From Rhodospirillaceae bacterium (GTDB lineage Bacteria; Pseudomonadota; Alphaproteobacteria; Dongiales; Dongiaceae), in contig JAEUKU010000010.1 in NCBI GenBank assembly GCA_016794075.1, positions 1 through 19,576 of the forward strand: DNA of 19,576 nt, in the 5' to 3' direction. The position numbers and the translations under genes were made by a program. Below, in pieces: positions 7,574 to 15,593 of this stretch. The stretch's first letter is position 1. Each line of letters opens with the position of its first letter. The notes under the pieces were generated by a model, which ran no database searches, had not been told where the DNA came from, and was given only the letters and a program-made list of their open reading frames with translations.

Positions 7574-7578
7574 ACGGC

Positions 7579-8298
7579 ATGATTCGGCGGATCTTTCGGC
7601 GGGTTCTGTGGGGCAGCCTCGTCCTGGGGCTTGCCGGCTGCGCCGTGGTGCCGCCGCGGCCGGCGGTCGATCCGCAGCTGGTGCGCGGCAACATCCTAAA
7701 ACTGGCGGCGGCCGAATGGAACGCCTTCGGCGGCCAGACCATCTACCACGACGGCGGGCGCGAGCGCATCGATCCCGTCGGCGTGTGGGAGGATGAGCGG
7801 CGCGGCAGCCCGCGCATCGCCGCCTATTGGCGCGCGGTGGGGGAGGACTGGTCCGGCAAGGATTGCGACAAGCCCTGGTCGGCCGCCTTCATCTCCTGGC
7901 TGATGCTGGAATCCGGCGTCGCCGAGGGCGAGTTCAGCCCGAGCGGCTTGCATGCGGATTACCTGCGCGCCATCGCCCGCCATCAGGACGAGCCGGGCGC
8001 CCGTTTCGCCTTGCGCGACGTGACGGCGTTCTCCCCCCGGCCGGGCGACCTCATCTGCGCTCCGCGCGCCGGGGCCCGCATTGCCGCCTTCGATACCATC
8101 CCCGACGGCACGCCGATGCACTGCGACCTCGTCGTCGCGGTCGCGGATGGGACGCTGGAGAGCATCGGCGGCAATGTGCGCAACTCGGTGTCGAAGACCC
8201 TGCGCAAGCTGGACGCGGCCGGCCGGCTGGATCTGGCGAACGACCGGCCCTGGGTGTTGGTGGTCGAGAACCGCTATCCGTCGCAGGGCGGGCTCTAG
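7579..8298 (+). CDS. DUF2272 domain lipoprotein (CHAP/NlpC-like fold suspected)
   Basis: The 239-residue product has a lipoprotein signal peptide (basic MIRRIFRRV, hydrophobic stretch, lipobox LAGC with Cys21), so it should be anchored on the periplasmic side. The mature part matches what I know of DUF2272: a WSGKDCDKPWSAAFISWLM stretch (91-109), PRPGDLIC (153-160), MHCDLVVAV (180-188) and ESIGGNVRNSVS (194-205). That order of motifs (Cys/PWSAAF, PxPGDLI, His, GGN) recalls CHAP and NlpC/P60 peptidoglycan hydrolases. Cys96 and His181 would be the obvious catalytic candidates, but this is inference. The start follows GGGAGG with 5-base spacing. The gene is divergent from rlmH (36-base gap) and converges with the PAS kinase, sharing CTAG for both stops. 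Confidence 0.82.
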   Translation: MIRRIFRRVLWGSLVLGLAGCAVVPPRPAVDPQLVRGNILKLAAAEWNAFGGQTIYHDGGRERIDPVGVWEDERRGSPRIAAYWRAVGEDWSGKDCDKPWSAAFISWLMLESGVAEGEFSPSGLHADYLRAIARHQDEPGARFALRDVTAFSPRPGDLICAPRAGARIAAFDTIPDGTPMHCDLVVAVADGTLESIGGNVRNSVSKTLRKLDAAGRLDLANDRPWVLVVENRYPSQGGL

Positions 8299-11200
8299 GC
8301 CTGCAGCCGCGTCGCGCCCGCGTCCTGGGCCAGGCGCTCCGCCGGCAGGCGCACCATCACCAGCGTGCCGCGTCCGGACTGGCTTTCGACCACGATGTCG
8401 CCGCCATGCAGCTCGATCAGCTTCTTCGAGATGGCGAGGCCGAGGCCGGTGCCGCCGAAGCGGCGGCTGATCGAGGCATCGGCCTGGCGGAAGGGTTGGA
8501 ACAGCTCCTTCAGCGCGTCCTCGGCGATGCCGATGCCGGTGTCGGAGATCTCAACCTGCAGCCTGCCGTCGGGCAGGGTCTGGCCGGCGATGGTGACCGA
8601 GCCGCCCTGCGGTGTGAACTTGACGGCGTTGGAGAGGACGTTCAGCAGCACCTGCTTCAGCGCGCGTTCGTCGGCCTTCAGCGCCGGCAGCGGGCCCTTG
8701 TTCTCCACCGCCAGGCGCACGCCACCATCGGCGGCCTTGGCGGCGACCATGCGCACGCAATCGTTGATCGCCGCCTCGGGCGAGATCACCTCCTCGATCA
8801 GCTTGTGCTGGCCCGCCTCGATGCGGGACATGTCGAGGATGTCGTTGATGAGGGCCAGCAGCAGCTTGCCGCTGGTGTTGATGTCGTCGGCATAGGTCAG
8901 GTAGCGCTCCGGGATGTCGCCGAAGGCCTGGTCCTTGATCAGCTGCGAGAAGCCGATGACGGCGTTGAGCGGGGTGCGCAGTTCGTGGCTCATGTTGGCG
9001 AGGAACTGCGTCTTGGTCCGGTTGGCGATCTCGGCGGCGCGCCGCGCGGTGATCAGCTCCATTTCGCGCTGGCGCTGCTCGGTCACGTCCTGGGCGACGC
9101 CCACCTCGTAGAGGATGTTGCCATGCTCGTTGCGCACGCGCTCGGCATCCATGTGCAGGTGCACGATCTCGCCGCCCGGCTTGCGGGCGCGGAACTTGAC
9201 GCTGTAGCGGTCGGCAGCCCGCAGCACGAAGGGCTCGACCGCCTGAATGGCGGAGTCGATGTCCTCCGGATGGCTGAACTTGCGGACCAGTTCGGTCTCT
9301 TCCAGCGGCACCTCTTCCGGCGTTACGCCCAGCATGTCGGAAAATTCCGTCGAGACGTGCAGCCAGCCGTGATCGGCCGATTGCGCCACGTCGCGCGGCT
9401 CCCACACCCAGTAGCCGATGCGGGTCAGGCGGTGGGCGTGGCGCAGCAGGTTCTCGTTGCGGGCCATGGCGATTTCGCTGCGCTTGCGGTCGGTGATGTC
9501 CTGCACCACGCCAATCACCTGGCCGACGGCGCCGTGCTCGCTCATCACCTTCTCGGCCGAGACGCGCACGTCGCGGATCTCGCCGCCGCGCCGGCACAGG
9601 CGGTATTCGAAGGTGTGGCTGGATTCGGTGGCGACCATGAAGGCCCGCCATTCCGCCAGCACGCCGTCGCGGTCGTCGGGATGCGCCATGGCGATGAGCG
9701 GGCTGACCGACGCGGCGTTGAGCTCCTCCACCGGCGCGCCGAAGATCTCGTCGGTGTCGCCGGAGAAGGCGAGCGAATCGCCGCCGCCATGGGCCGAGGC
9801 GATCGGATCGTAGGTCCAGTAGCACAGCTTCGCCAGGCGGTGGGCGCGGCGCAGCTTGATCTCGCTTTCGCGCAGCATGGCGTCGGCCGCCATCTGCTGG
9901 GTCACGTCCTGCGACATGCCGATGATCTCGACCGTCCCGCTGTTCGCCTCCTGGCGCTTCTCCGCGAAATCGCGGATGTAGCGATAGCCGCCGCCCGGCT
10001 GCTTGAGCCGGAAGGTGAAGGCGAGGCGCTCGTTCTCGCCCTGGTAGAAGGCGCGGTAGTGATCGGCCATCGGCCCCTGGTCGTCCGGATGGGCGAAGCG
10101 CTGGATGAACTGCTCCAGCGGCACGTCGATCGCATCCGTCGTGTAGCCGTAGACCTCGATGGCGTTGGCGGAATAGCTGAAGGTCCAGTCGTTCCACTGC
10201 CCCGAGGCGGTTTCCGGACGCGCGCTCCAGTAGCACATGTGCGCGATCGATTGCGCGCGGTCCATGATGGCGTTGTTGCGGGCGATGGCGTCGCCCTGGC
10301 GGCGCTCTTCCGTCACGTCGGTGCCGACGCTCAGCACCAGGTTGTGACGGCCGTTGGGGTCTGGCACCTGCGTCGTCGACCAGCGGATCAGGCGCCGCTC
10401 GCCCTGACGGGTCAGCAGGTGGCATTCATAGGGCTCCGGCGTGCTGCCGGCGCGCGATCGCCGCCGCGCCGCCGTCACCTTGGCCTGTTCCTCGCGCGGC
10501 ACCAGGTGCAGGAAGGGGTCGAGCGACAGCAGTTCGGCGGCGGCATAGCCCAGCAGCTCCGCCTCCGCGTTGCAGCGGATCACCCGCCCGGTGATGTCCT
10601 GCACGAACACGATGACGTCGGCCGAATCCAGCAGCCGGCTGACGAAGTCGCGCTGCTGCGCCAGGTTCGCCTGGCTCGAGAGCACGCGGCGGCCGAACAG
10701 CAGGGCGATGGCGGCCAGCGCCAGGCCGGCCGCGGCGGTGACGGCGCAGATCAGCAGCAGGCTCGGCTGCACCTTGTCGGCGACGATCGAACGTTGCAGC
10801 GACACGGCGACGACCAGCGGGAAATCCTTCAGCGGCCGGAGATAGGCCAGGCTCTGCGACCCGTCCGCGGCGATCCAGTCCTCGCGCGCGCCGGATCCCG
10901 CCAGGTTCGGCGCTGCGGCCATGTTGAAGCTCTGCGTCACCAGGCTGGCATTGCCGGCATCGTCGATCAGCAGGATGCCGTCGGAGCGCAGCAGCGCCAC
11001 GCGGTTGTCGACCGCCGGGCTGACCAGCCGGTAGCGTTCGGCGAGGACCAGCGCGTCGACCACCAGGGTGACCGCGCCCAGCAGGCTGCCGCTCTTGTCG
11101 ATGATCGGCCGGCTGACCGGAAAGGCCCAGGTCTCGACGCCGGCCAGTTGGAACGGCGCGCCGATGGTGAGATCTGCCTCCGGATGCTCCTTGTAGAACT

Positions 11201-11711
11201 GGTAGAGCGGGCGCGGGTCGAAGCCGGTGATCGGCACCGCCATGCTGTCGCGGGTCACCATGCGGAGCGTGCCGCCGTCATTGCTGACGATGACGCTCTG
11301 CACCGCCGGCAGGCCGATCAGGCGCGGCTGGATGCGCTCCTGCAGGCGCGAGGTGCTGCTGGCCTCCAGCTTGTCGGAGCGGCCGAGCCAGGTGCGCGCC
11401 AGCTGCAGCACGGTGTCGAGCTGGCGCAGCTCCCATGCCGTCTGCTCCGACACCGCATGGGCGACGCGCTCCAGGTTGAGGCGGCTGTTGGCATATTCGG
11501 AGCGGTAGAGGTACCAGCTGGCCAGGCCGGCGGCGATCACGGTCAGGGCCAGCACCATGAGGATCAGGGTCGCCAGCATGCGCCGGGTGCGGCGCTGCTC
11601 CAGGGCGAAGGGCTCGCCGGCCGCTGGCCGGGCGGCGCCGTCGATCGCCTGAGCTGCGTGCTCGGCCGCAAGCTGCGAGGCCGGTTCCGCGGGTTGCTCG
11701 CCCTGGTTCAT
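8295..11711 (-). CDS. Membrane sensor histidine kinase with four PAS domains
   Basis: An inner-membrane kinase of about 1138 residues, without a receiver domain. Order of parts (numbering from ATG 11711): cytoplasmic tail, membrane segment 1 (about 45-69), extracytoplasmic sensor of about 245 residues resembling a double-Cache domain, membrane segment 2 (about 317-340), PAS1 (355-470), and three mutually similar PAS/PAC units (about 480-605, 615-742, 752-878), each with a (C/G)YW motif, HP(D/E)D and a QD(V/I)T end. HisKA follows, with phospho-acceptor His909 in NMSHELRTPLNAVIGFS, then HATPase_c with N-box NVLSNAVKFTP, DTGIGI and GGTGLGLAISKK. No partner response regulator is adjacent. A TTG at 11741 would add 10 residues; neither start has a clear Shine-Dalgarno sequence. 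The stop overlaps the convergent DUF2272 gene by 4 bases. Confidence 0.93.
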   Translation of the reverse strand: MNQGEQPAEPASQLAAEHAAQAIDGAARPAAGEPFALEQRRTRRMLATLILMVLALTVIAAGLASWYLYRSEYANSRLNLERVAHAVSEQTAWELRQLDTVLQLARTWLGRSDKLEASSTSRLQERIQPRLIGLPAVQSVIVSNDGGTLRMVTRDSMAVPITGFDPRPLYQFYKEHPEADLTIGAPFQLAGVETWAFPVSRPIIDKSGSLLGAVTLVVDALVLAERYRLVSPAVDNRVALLRSDGILLIDDAGNASLVTQSFNMAAAPNLAGSGAREDWIAADGSQSLAYLRPLKDFPLVVAVSLQRSIVADKVQPSLLLICAVTAAAGLALAAIALLFGRRVLSSQANLAQQRDFVSRLLDSADVIVFVQDITGRVIRCNAEAELLGYAAAELLSLDPFLHLVPREEQAKVTAARRRSRAGSTPEPYECHLLTRQGERRLIRWSTTQVPDPNGRHNLVLSVGTDVTEERRQGDAIARNNAIMDRAQSIAHMCYWSARPETASGQWNDWTFSYSANAIEVYGYTTDAIDVPLEQFIQRFAHPDDQGPMADHYRAFYQGENERLAFTFRLKQPGGGYRYIRDFAEKRQEANSGTVEIIGMSQDVTQQMAADAMLRESEIKLRRAHRLAKLCYWTYDPIASAHGGGDSLAFSGDTDEIFGAPVEELNAASVSPLIAMAHPDDRDGVLAEWRAFMVATESSHTFEYRLCRRGGEIRDVRVSAEKVMSEHGAVGQVIGVVQDITDRKRSEIAMARNENLLRHAHRLTRIGYWVWEPRDVAQSADHGWLHVSTEFSDMLGVTPEEVPLEETELVRKFSHPEDIDSAIQAVEPFVLRAADRYSVKFRARKPGGEIVHLHMDAERVRNEHGNILYEVGVAQDVTEQRQREMELITARRAAEIANRTKTQFLANMSHELRTPLNAVIGFSQLIKDQAFGDIPERYLTYADDINTSGKLLLALINDILDMSRIEAGQHKLIEEVISPEAAINDCVRMVAAKAADGGVRLAVENKGPLPALKADERALKQVLLNVLSNAVKFTPQGGSVTIAGQTLPDGRLQVEISDTGIGIAEDALKELFQPFRQADASISRRFGGTGLGLAISKKLIELHGGDIVVESQSGRGTLVMVRLPAERLAQDAGATRLQA

Positions 11712-11956
11712 CGGGTGGTTTGGCTGCCGATTGCTGTGCAAAACGGCATGATGGGGATCAAATCGTGGATAATTCCTTTATGGCACAATTTCGTCGTGTA
11801 ATTTCAAAGGCGATCATAGTTAACCGGCCGCGGCGCCGCAGCCGAGACCGCATTGTTTTCCGCTATAGGCGGGAGCATGGCGCCGGCAAATGCCTGTGCT
11901 CCACAATATCTGGTATGTTTCTCAGTCCTGATCAATACCTGGAGTTGCCGGCAGCC
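11712..11956. promoter_or_regulatory. AT-rich gap between mtgA and the PAS kinase
   Basis: This 245-base stretch holds no convincing gene. The part from about 11740 to 11820 is clearly richer in A and T than its surroundings and probably contains the kinase promoter. On the minus strand a weak candidate is TTGAAA (11807-11802) with CATAAA (11782-11777), but the 19-base spacing is long. An imperfect nested inverted repeat at 11872-11902 (GGAGCA...TGCTCC outside, GGCA-AA-TGCC inside) could end the mtgA transcript; it lacks a good T-tract. Promoter placement is inference. Confidence 0.35.
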
Positions 11957-12739
11957 TCAGGGGCAGGGCGTGCCGGTCGGATCGGCGACATCGCCCATCT
12001 GGCGCTGCAGCGTGTTGGCGCGCCGGCTGACATAGGAGCCCGGATTCCCGGCATTGTAGCGGCGCGGATTGGGCAGCGCCGCGGCCAGCAGGGCCGCCTC
12101 GCGCTGGCTGAGCTTGCTCGCCGGCTTGTTGAAGTGGTGCTGCGCCGCCGCCTCGGCGCCGTAGATGCCGGGGCCCCATTCGACCACGTTCAGGTAGACC
12201 TCCAGGATCCGCCGCTTGCCCCACATCAGCTCGATGAGGATGGTGAAATAGGGCTCGATCGCCTTGCGCGCATAGCGGGTCAGGCGCGTATCGCCCGGCC
12301 ACAGAAAGACGTTCTTGGCCGTCTGGTTGCTGATCGTGCTGCCGCCGCGCAGCCGCTTGGACTCCTCGTTGTGTTCGAGCGCGCGCCGGATCGCCGTGAA
12401 GTCGAAGCCCCAATGTTCGCAGAAGCGGGCATCCTCCGCCGCGATCACCGCGCGGACGAGGTTCGGCGACATGTCGTCATAGGCTGTCCAGTCCTTGCGG
12501 ATGCCCTCGCCCTCGAACAGCCGCAGCACCATGAGGGGGGTGAGCGGCGGCGGCACGACGGCGTAGAGCGCGGCAAGGGCGATGCTGCCGGCGAGCAGCA
12601 GGGCGGCAACCTGCTTGCCGCGGCGCCAGGCGCGGCTGAGGACGCCCGGGCGCGATACCGCCGCGGCCGGCACGCCCAAGGTATCGCCCGGGGCAGGATC
12701 GGATTCGCCATCCGGCGGCGTGGCGCGCAAATCGCTCAT
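11957..12739 (-). CDS. mtgA: Monofunctional biosynthetic peptidoglycan transglycosylase
   Basis: MtgA polymerises lipid II into glycan strands on the periplasmic face of the inner membrane. The 260-residue product has a Pro-rich cytoplasmic tail, one membrane anchor (about 43-62) and a GT51 domain. Visible GT51 motifs are AAEDARFCEHWGFD (100-113, catalytic Glu102), RGGSTISNQTAKNVFLWPG (131-149), RKAIEPYFTILIELMWGKRR (158-177), VEWGPGIYGAEAAAQHHFNK (186-205) and EAALLAAALPNP (214-225). No transpeptidase domain follows, hence monofunctional. The open frame extends 49 codons upstream to 12886, but that would run into the divergent mmcB gene, so the ATG at 12739 is preferred; its Shine-Dalgarno sequence is poor. 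Confidence 0.95.
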   Translation of the reverse strand: MSDLRATPPDGESDPAPGDTLGVPAAAVSRPGVLSRAWRRGKQVAALLLAGSIALAALYAVVPPPLTPLMVLRLFEGEGIRKDWTAYDDMSPNLVRAVIAAEDARFCEHWGFDFTAIRRALEHNEESKRLRGGSTISNQTAKNVFLWPGDTRLTRYARKAIEPYFTILIELMWGKRRILEVYLNVVEWGPGIYGAEAAAQHHFNKPASKLSQREAALLAAALPNPRRYNAGNPGSYVSRRANTLQRQMGDVADPTGTPCP

Positions 12740-12842
12740 CGCAAGACTGATAAACAGGGCTATCGCCCGCGACAAGGCGTGACCGCCGCCGCTGGGCCGG
12801 TTCGCGGTTGCGGGCGGTGCCCCCGCGCCGCAGGATGCGGGC
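12740..12842. promoter_or_regulatory. Divergent intergenic region between mtgA and mmcB
   Basis: This 103-base region must hold the start signals for both genes. I looked for the alphaproteobacterial LexA site (GTTC-N7-GTTC), because mmcB is SOS-controlled in Caulobacter, and found none: GTTCGCGGTTG has the wrong spacing. AGGA lies about 7 bases before the mmcB start. No strong promoter elements stand out. Confidence 0.35.
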
Positions 12843-13289
12843 ATGACCGATCCAGATCCGGAGCGCCCGGCCGCCGCGGCGCGCATCGCCCGCGGCGTCG
12901 TCCGCCTGATGGAGGGGCTGGGCTATGCGGCGCTCGCCGAATACACCTTGGGCAACGGCCGCCGCGCCGACATCCTCGCCATCGACGGCGCCGGCCAGGT
13001 GGTGATCGTCGAGATCAAATCCTCGCGCGCCGATTTCGCCGCCGACCGCAAATGGCGCGACTATCTTGAGTACTGCGATCGGTTCTATTTCGCCGTCGAG
13101 CCGACGTTTCCGCAGGAACTGCTGCCAGGCGAAGTCGGCCTCATCGTTGCCGATGCCCATGGCGGCTCGGTGCTGCGCGAATCGGCGACCGCGTCGATCA
13201 ACGGCAATAGGCGCCGCAGCCTCATCCTCGGCGTGGCGCTGACCGCCAGCCGCCGCCTGGCGCGGATCTTTGACGGGGAACTGCCTTAG
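12843..13289 (+). CDS. mmcB: MmcB family DNA repair protein (PD-(D/E)xK nuclease-like)
   Basis: The 148-residue product matches the MmcB family of Alphaproteobacteria, linked in Caulobacter to mitomycin C resistance within the SOS response. It shows a restriction-endonuclease-like core: RRADILAIDGAGQVVIVEIKSS contains Asp43 and Glu57-x-Lys59, the expected PD-(D/E)xK metal site, and is followed by the conserved segment ADFAADRKWRDYLEYCDRFYF. No signal peptide or membrane segment is present, so it is cytoplasmic. AGGA lies about 7 bases before the ATG. It is divergent from mtgA and converges on the HD-GYP-like gene, with only 11 bases between stop codons. Its substrate is unknown; the family and the metal site are well supported. 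Confidence 0.9.
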   Translation: MTDPDPERPAAAARIARGVVRLMEGLGYAALAEYTLGNGRRADILAIDGAGQVVIVEIKSSRADFAADRKWRDYLEYCDRFYFAVEPTFPQELLPGEVGLIVADAHGGSVLRESATASINGNRRRSLILGVALTASRRLARIFDGELP

Positions 13290-13300
13290 GACGCGGGCGT

Positions 13301-15460
13301 TCAACCGGCGGAGGGCAGCGTCGCGCTGATCTGCGTGCGCCCGTCGCGGTTGTCGAGGTAGTTGACCAGCGCCGCCACCACGCGGCGGTCATAGGCCTTG
13401 CCGGCTTCCTTGAACAGGATCTCGATCGCCGAATCGATCGACATGCCCTGGCGGAAGGCGCGGTCGCTGATCATGCCGACCAGCGCGTTGGCGACGGCGA
13501 TGATGCGCGCGGTTACCAGGATCGCTTCGCCCTTGAGGCCCTTGGGCTGGCCGCTGCCGTCCCAGCGTTCCTGCGCCTGGCGCAGGGTATCGACCACCGG
13601 GCCGTCGAATTCGATGTCCTGCAACATGTCGCCGCTCATCTGCACCGAGTTGCGCAGCAGGCGGCGTTCGTCCTCGGTCAAGTCGCCGGTCTTGGCCAGC
13701 ACCTCCGGCGGGATCATGATCTTGCCGAGGTTGAGCAGGTTGCCGGCGATCTCGGTGGTGTCGATCTCGACCTCGGACAGCCCCATCTCGCGCGCCACCG
13801 CGCCCGCCACCTTGGCCACGCGCATCGAATGGTTGGCGGCGAAGGGATCGCGCCGGTCGACCACGCCGACCAGCGTCTTCACCAGGTTCTGCAGGGTGCG
13901 CGCCCGCTTCTCGCGCTCGGTCACCACGTCGGTGATGTCGCGCTCGACGGTCAGCACGCCGGCCGCGGCGCCGGAGCGGCCCTTGAGCGGGATATGCTCG
14001 GATTGCAGCACCTGCAGCGCGCCGTCGTGCTCGATCCGAGCCACGTCGGTGACCGCCACGGAATCTTCGGCCGCCTGGTCGTTGAGCTTGGTGTAGCGCC
14101 GGGCGCGCCCCGGCCCGAGCACGGCGTCGATGTCCTTGCCCAGCATCTCGCCCGGCGTGATGCCGGCGGCGCGGCTGGCCTGCTGGTTGGCGAAGCGGTA
14201 GCGATGCTGCTGGTCGAGGATGAAGATGCTGGTCGGCTGGCTGTCGGTCACCAGCTGCAGCAGATCCTTCTGCGCCTGGAACTGCTGGGCCAGGTGCTGG
14301 AACTTCTCCGCTGCTTCCGAGGCCCGGCGCGAGGAACCGTGGCGCCACACCGCGACGATCGCCACCGCGATCAGCAGCAGGCCGAGGCCCAGCATCAGTG
14401 CCAGGTTGCGCGCGCGCGATTCGGATGGGCCGAGCGCCTCGGCATAGTCGACCGCGTACATCAGCACCCAGGGCGCCGCCGCGGGGCTGCCGTCGATGGC
14501 GCGGGCGGCGACCAGGACCTCGCGCCCGCGGTAGTCCTTGCGGTCGGCGGCGAAGCCGTCGCCGGCCTCGAGGGCGAAGACCGCGTCCAGATCCGGGGTC
14601 GATTTCTCCATGGCCAGGCCGGCCGGCTCCACCGCCTGGCCCGGCCGCGCGATGGGCGACAGGTAATGGGCCTTGGTGGCGTCGCCGGACAGCAGCGTGG
14701 TCGTGCCGGTGCGGCTGATGTCGCCCGGCTGGCGCAGCAGGGGGAACAGTTCCGGCATCACCCGCTTCACGCCGACGACCCAGCCGATCTGCGCCGCGGC
14801 GTCGCGCGCCGATTGCACCGCGAAGAGCGGCGCGACGAAGGTCATCGTCGCCTGCTTCTGGGCATCGAACAGCAGCGGGCCCACCGCCGATCCGGCGGCG
14901 GGGCTCGATTCCACGAAATCCTTGAGCGCGCCGACATAGGCCGGCGCCTCGGGCGAGGCGGCGACGATCGTCCCCGCTTTGTCGACGATCAGCAGCCCTC
15001 CGGTGCCGGGCGCGGTCTCCTGGTTGAAGCTGGGCTGGTCGTCGCTGCGGTCCGTGCCGAAGCCGCCGCGCTGGGCGGCGACCAGCAGCAGGTTGCGCAG
15101 ATACTGGCGGAAGCTCTCGACCTCGTCCTGCTGCTCCGGATCGCTGGCGAGTTCGTCCATCGAACCGACATAGACCTGCACCGATTCGTTGTCGGCGATC
15201 GCCGTCACCTCGGCGAGATTGCCGGCCAGCCAGCGTTCCACCTCGGCGGCGCGGCTGTCGGCGACGATGCCGAGGCGGACCTGCCACTGGGTCAGCTCGC
15301 GGTCGCGCTCGTTGGCCAGGAACTGGAAAATGGCCCAGGCGCCGATGAGCCCGAGCAGGACCAGGATGATGGCGGGAAAAACGATCCTCGGATCGAAGCC
15401 GCGCTTCGGCCGCAACGGCTCGAACAGGCCATGCTCCGCGCCGGTTCCGACCTCAGCCAA
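13301..15460 (-). CDS. Membrane sensor with PAS and degenerate HD-GYP output domain
   Basis: A 719-residue protein (numbering from TTG 15460). Parts: membrane segment (about 26-47), extracytoplasmic sensor of about 300 residues resembling a Cache domain, second membrane segment (about 353-371), PAS domain (about 398-513) and an HD-GYP-type domain (about 528-703). HD-GYP enzymes hydrolyse cyclic di-GMP, but most metal ligands are missing: the HD pair is Leu-Asn (576-577 in NLLNLGKIMIPPE), the later His is Val606, the HH pair is Ala-Gln (AQERWDGSGQP), GYP is GQP, and the late Asp is Asn658. Only the first His (544, NHSMRV) and fold-defining residues remain. A non-catalytic sensor or partner-binding role is inferred. 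TTG at 15460 is chosen for the CAGGAG at 6-base spacing; a GTG at 15511 is the alternative. It is divergent from the LapG-like protease gene. Confidence 0.85.
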   Translation of the reverse strand: MAEVGTGAEHGLFEPLRPKRGFDPRIVFPAIILVLLGLIGAWAIFQFLANERDRELTQWQVRLGIVADSRAAEVERWLAGNLAEVTAIADNESVQVYVGSMDELASDPEQQDEVESFRQYLRNLLLVAAQRGGFGTDRSDDQPSFNQETAPGTGGLLIVDKAGTIVAASPEAPAYVGALKDFVESSPAAGSAVGPLLFDAQKQATMTFVAPLFAVQSARDAAAQIGWVVGVKRVMPELFPLLRQPGDISRTGTTTLLSGDATKAHYLSPIARPGQAVEPAGLAMEKSTPDLDAVFALEAGDGFAADRKDYRGREVLVAARAIDGSPAAAPWVLMYAVDYAEALGPSESRARNLALMLGLGLLLIAVAIVAVWRHGSSRRASEAAEKFQHLAQQFQAQKDLLQLVTDSQPTSIFILDQQHRYRFANQQASRAAGITPGEMLGKDIDAVLGPGRARRYTKLNDQAAEDSVAVTDVARIEHDGALQVLQSEHIPLKGRSGAAAGVLTVERDITDVVTEREKRARTLQNLVKTLVGVVDRRDPFAANHSMRVAKVAGAVAREMGLSEVEIDTTEIAGNLLNLGKIMIPPEVLAKTGDLTEDERRLLRNSVQMSGDMLQDIEFDGPVVDTLRQAQERWDGSGQPKGLKGEAILVTARIIAVANALVGMISDRAFRQGMSIDSAIEILFKEAGKAYDRRVVAALVNYLDNRDGRTQISATLPSAG

Positions 15461-15593
15461 TGCCCACTCCTGTTGTTGCCGCTTTGTCCGCGGGTCGGCG
15501 CCCGCCGGCACGCTAACATAGGACCCTAGATGCCGCCAATTAACGCCGTATTAATCTCAAATTTTTAGATTTTCGCCACTGACTGGACACGCC
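15461..15593. promoter_or_regulatory. Divergent control region with overlapping AT-rich inverted repeats
   Basis: This 133-base region separates the HD-GYP-like gene from the LapG-like operon. It contains ATTAA-N7-TTAAT at 15539-15555 and, overlapping it, AATCT-N9-AGATT at 15553-15571, in a short AT-rich patch within very GC-rich DNA. Such symmetry is what an operator for a dimeric regulator would look like. I could not place confident -35/-10 boxes for either gene. The function is inferred from symmetry and position only. Confidence 0.4.
15467..15472 (-). promoter_or_regulatory. Ribosome binding site fixing a TTG start for the HD-GYP-like gene
   Basis: On the minus strand CAGGAG lies 6 bases before the TTG at 15460. 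The upstream GTG at 15511 has no comparable site and directly follows an in-frame TAG, so the shorter form is preferred. Confidence 0.65.

Noticed and set aside
7048..7578. N-terminal extension of the DUF2272 lipoprotein back through rlmH
   Set aside because: It would be antisense to rlmH and would bury the lipoprotein signal peptide in the middle of the protein; GGGAGG before 7579 sets the start.
7827..11801. Very long plus-strand open frame opposite the PAS kinase
   Set aside because: It is antisense to a kinase with every expected motif, and its translation is His/Asp/Gln/Arg-rich low-complexity sequence with no family signature; such frames arise from high GC codon bias.
11853..12035. 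Small plus-strand ORF of 60 codons in the gap before mtgA
   Set aside because: No ribosome binding site, no recognisable product, and its second half is antisense to mtgA.
12780..12842. LexA/SOS box upstream of mmcB
   Set aside because: The only similar sequence, GTTCGCGGTTG, lacks the GTTC-N7-GTTC spacing of the alphaproteobacterial LexA site.
12740..12886. N-terminal extension of MtgA
   Set aside because: It would overlap the start of the divergent mmcB gene, and the added residues are low-complexity with no family match.
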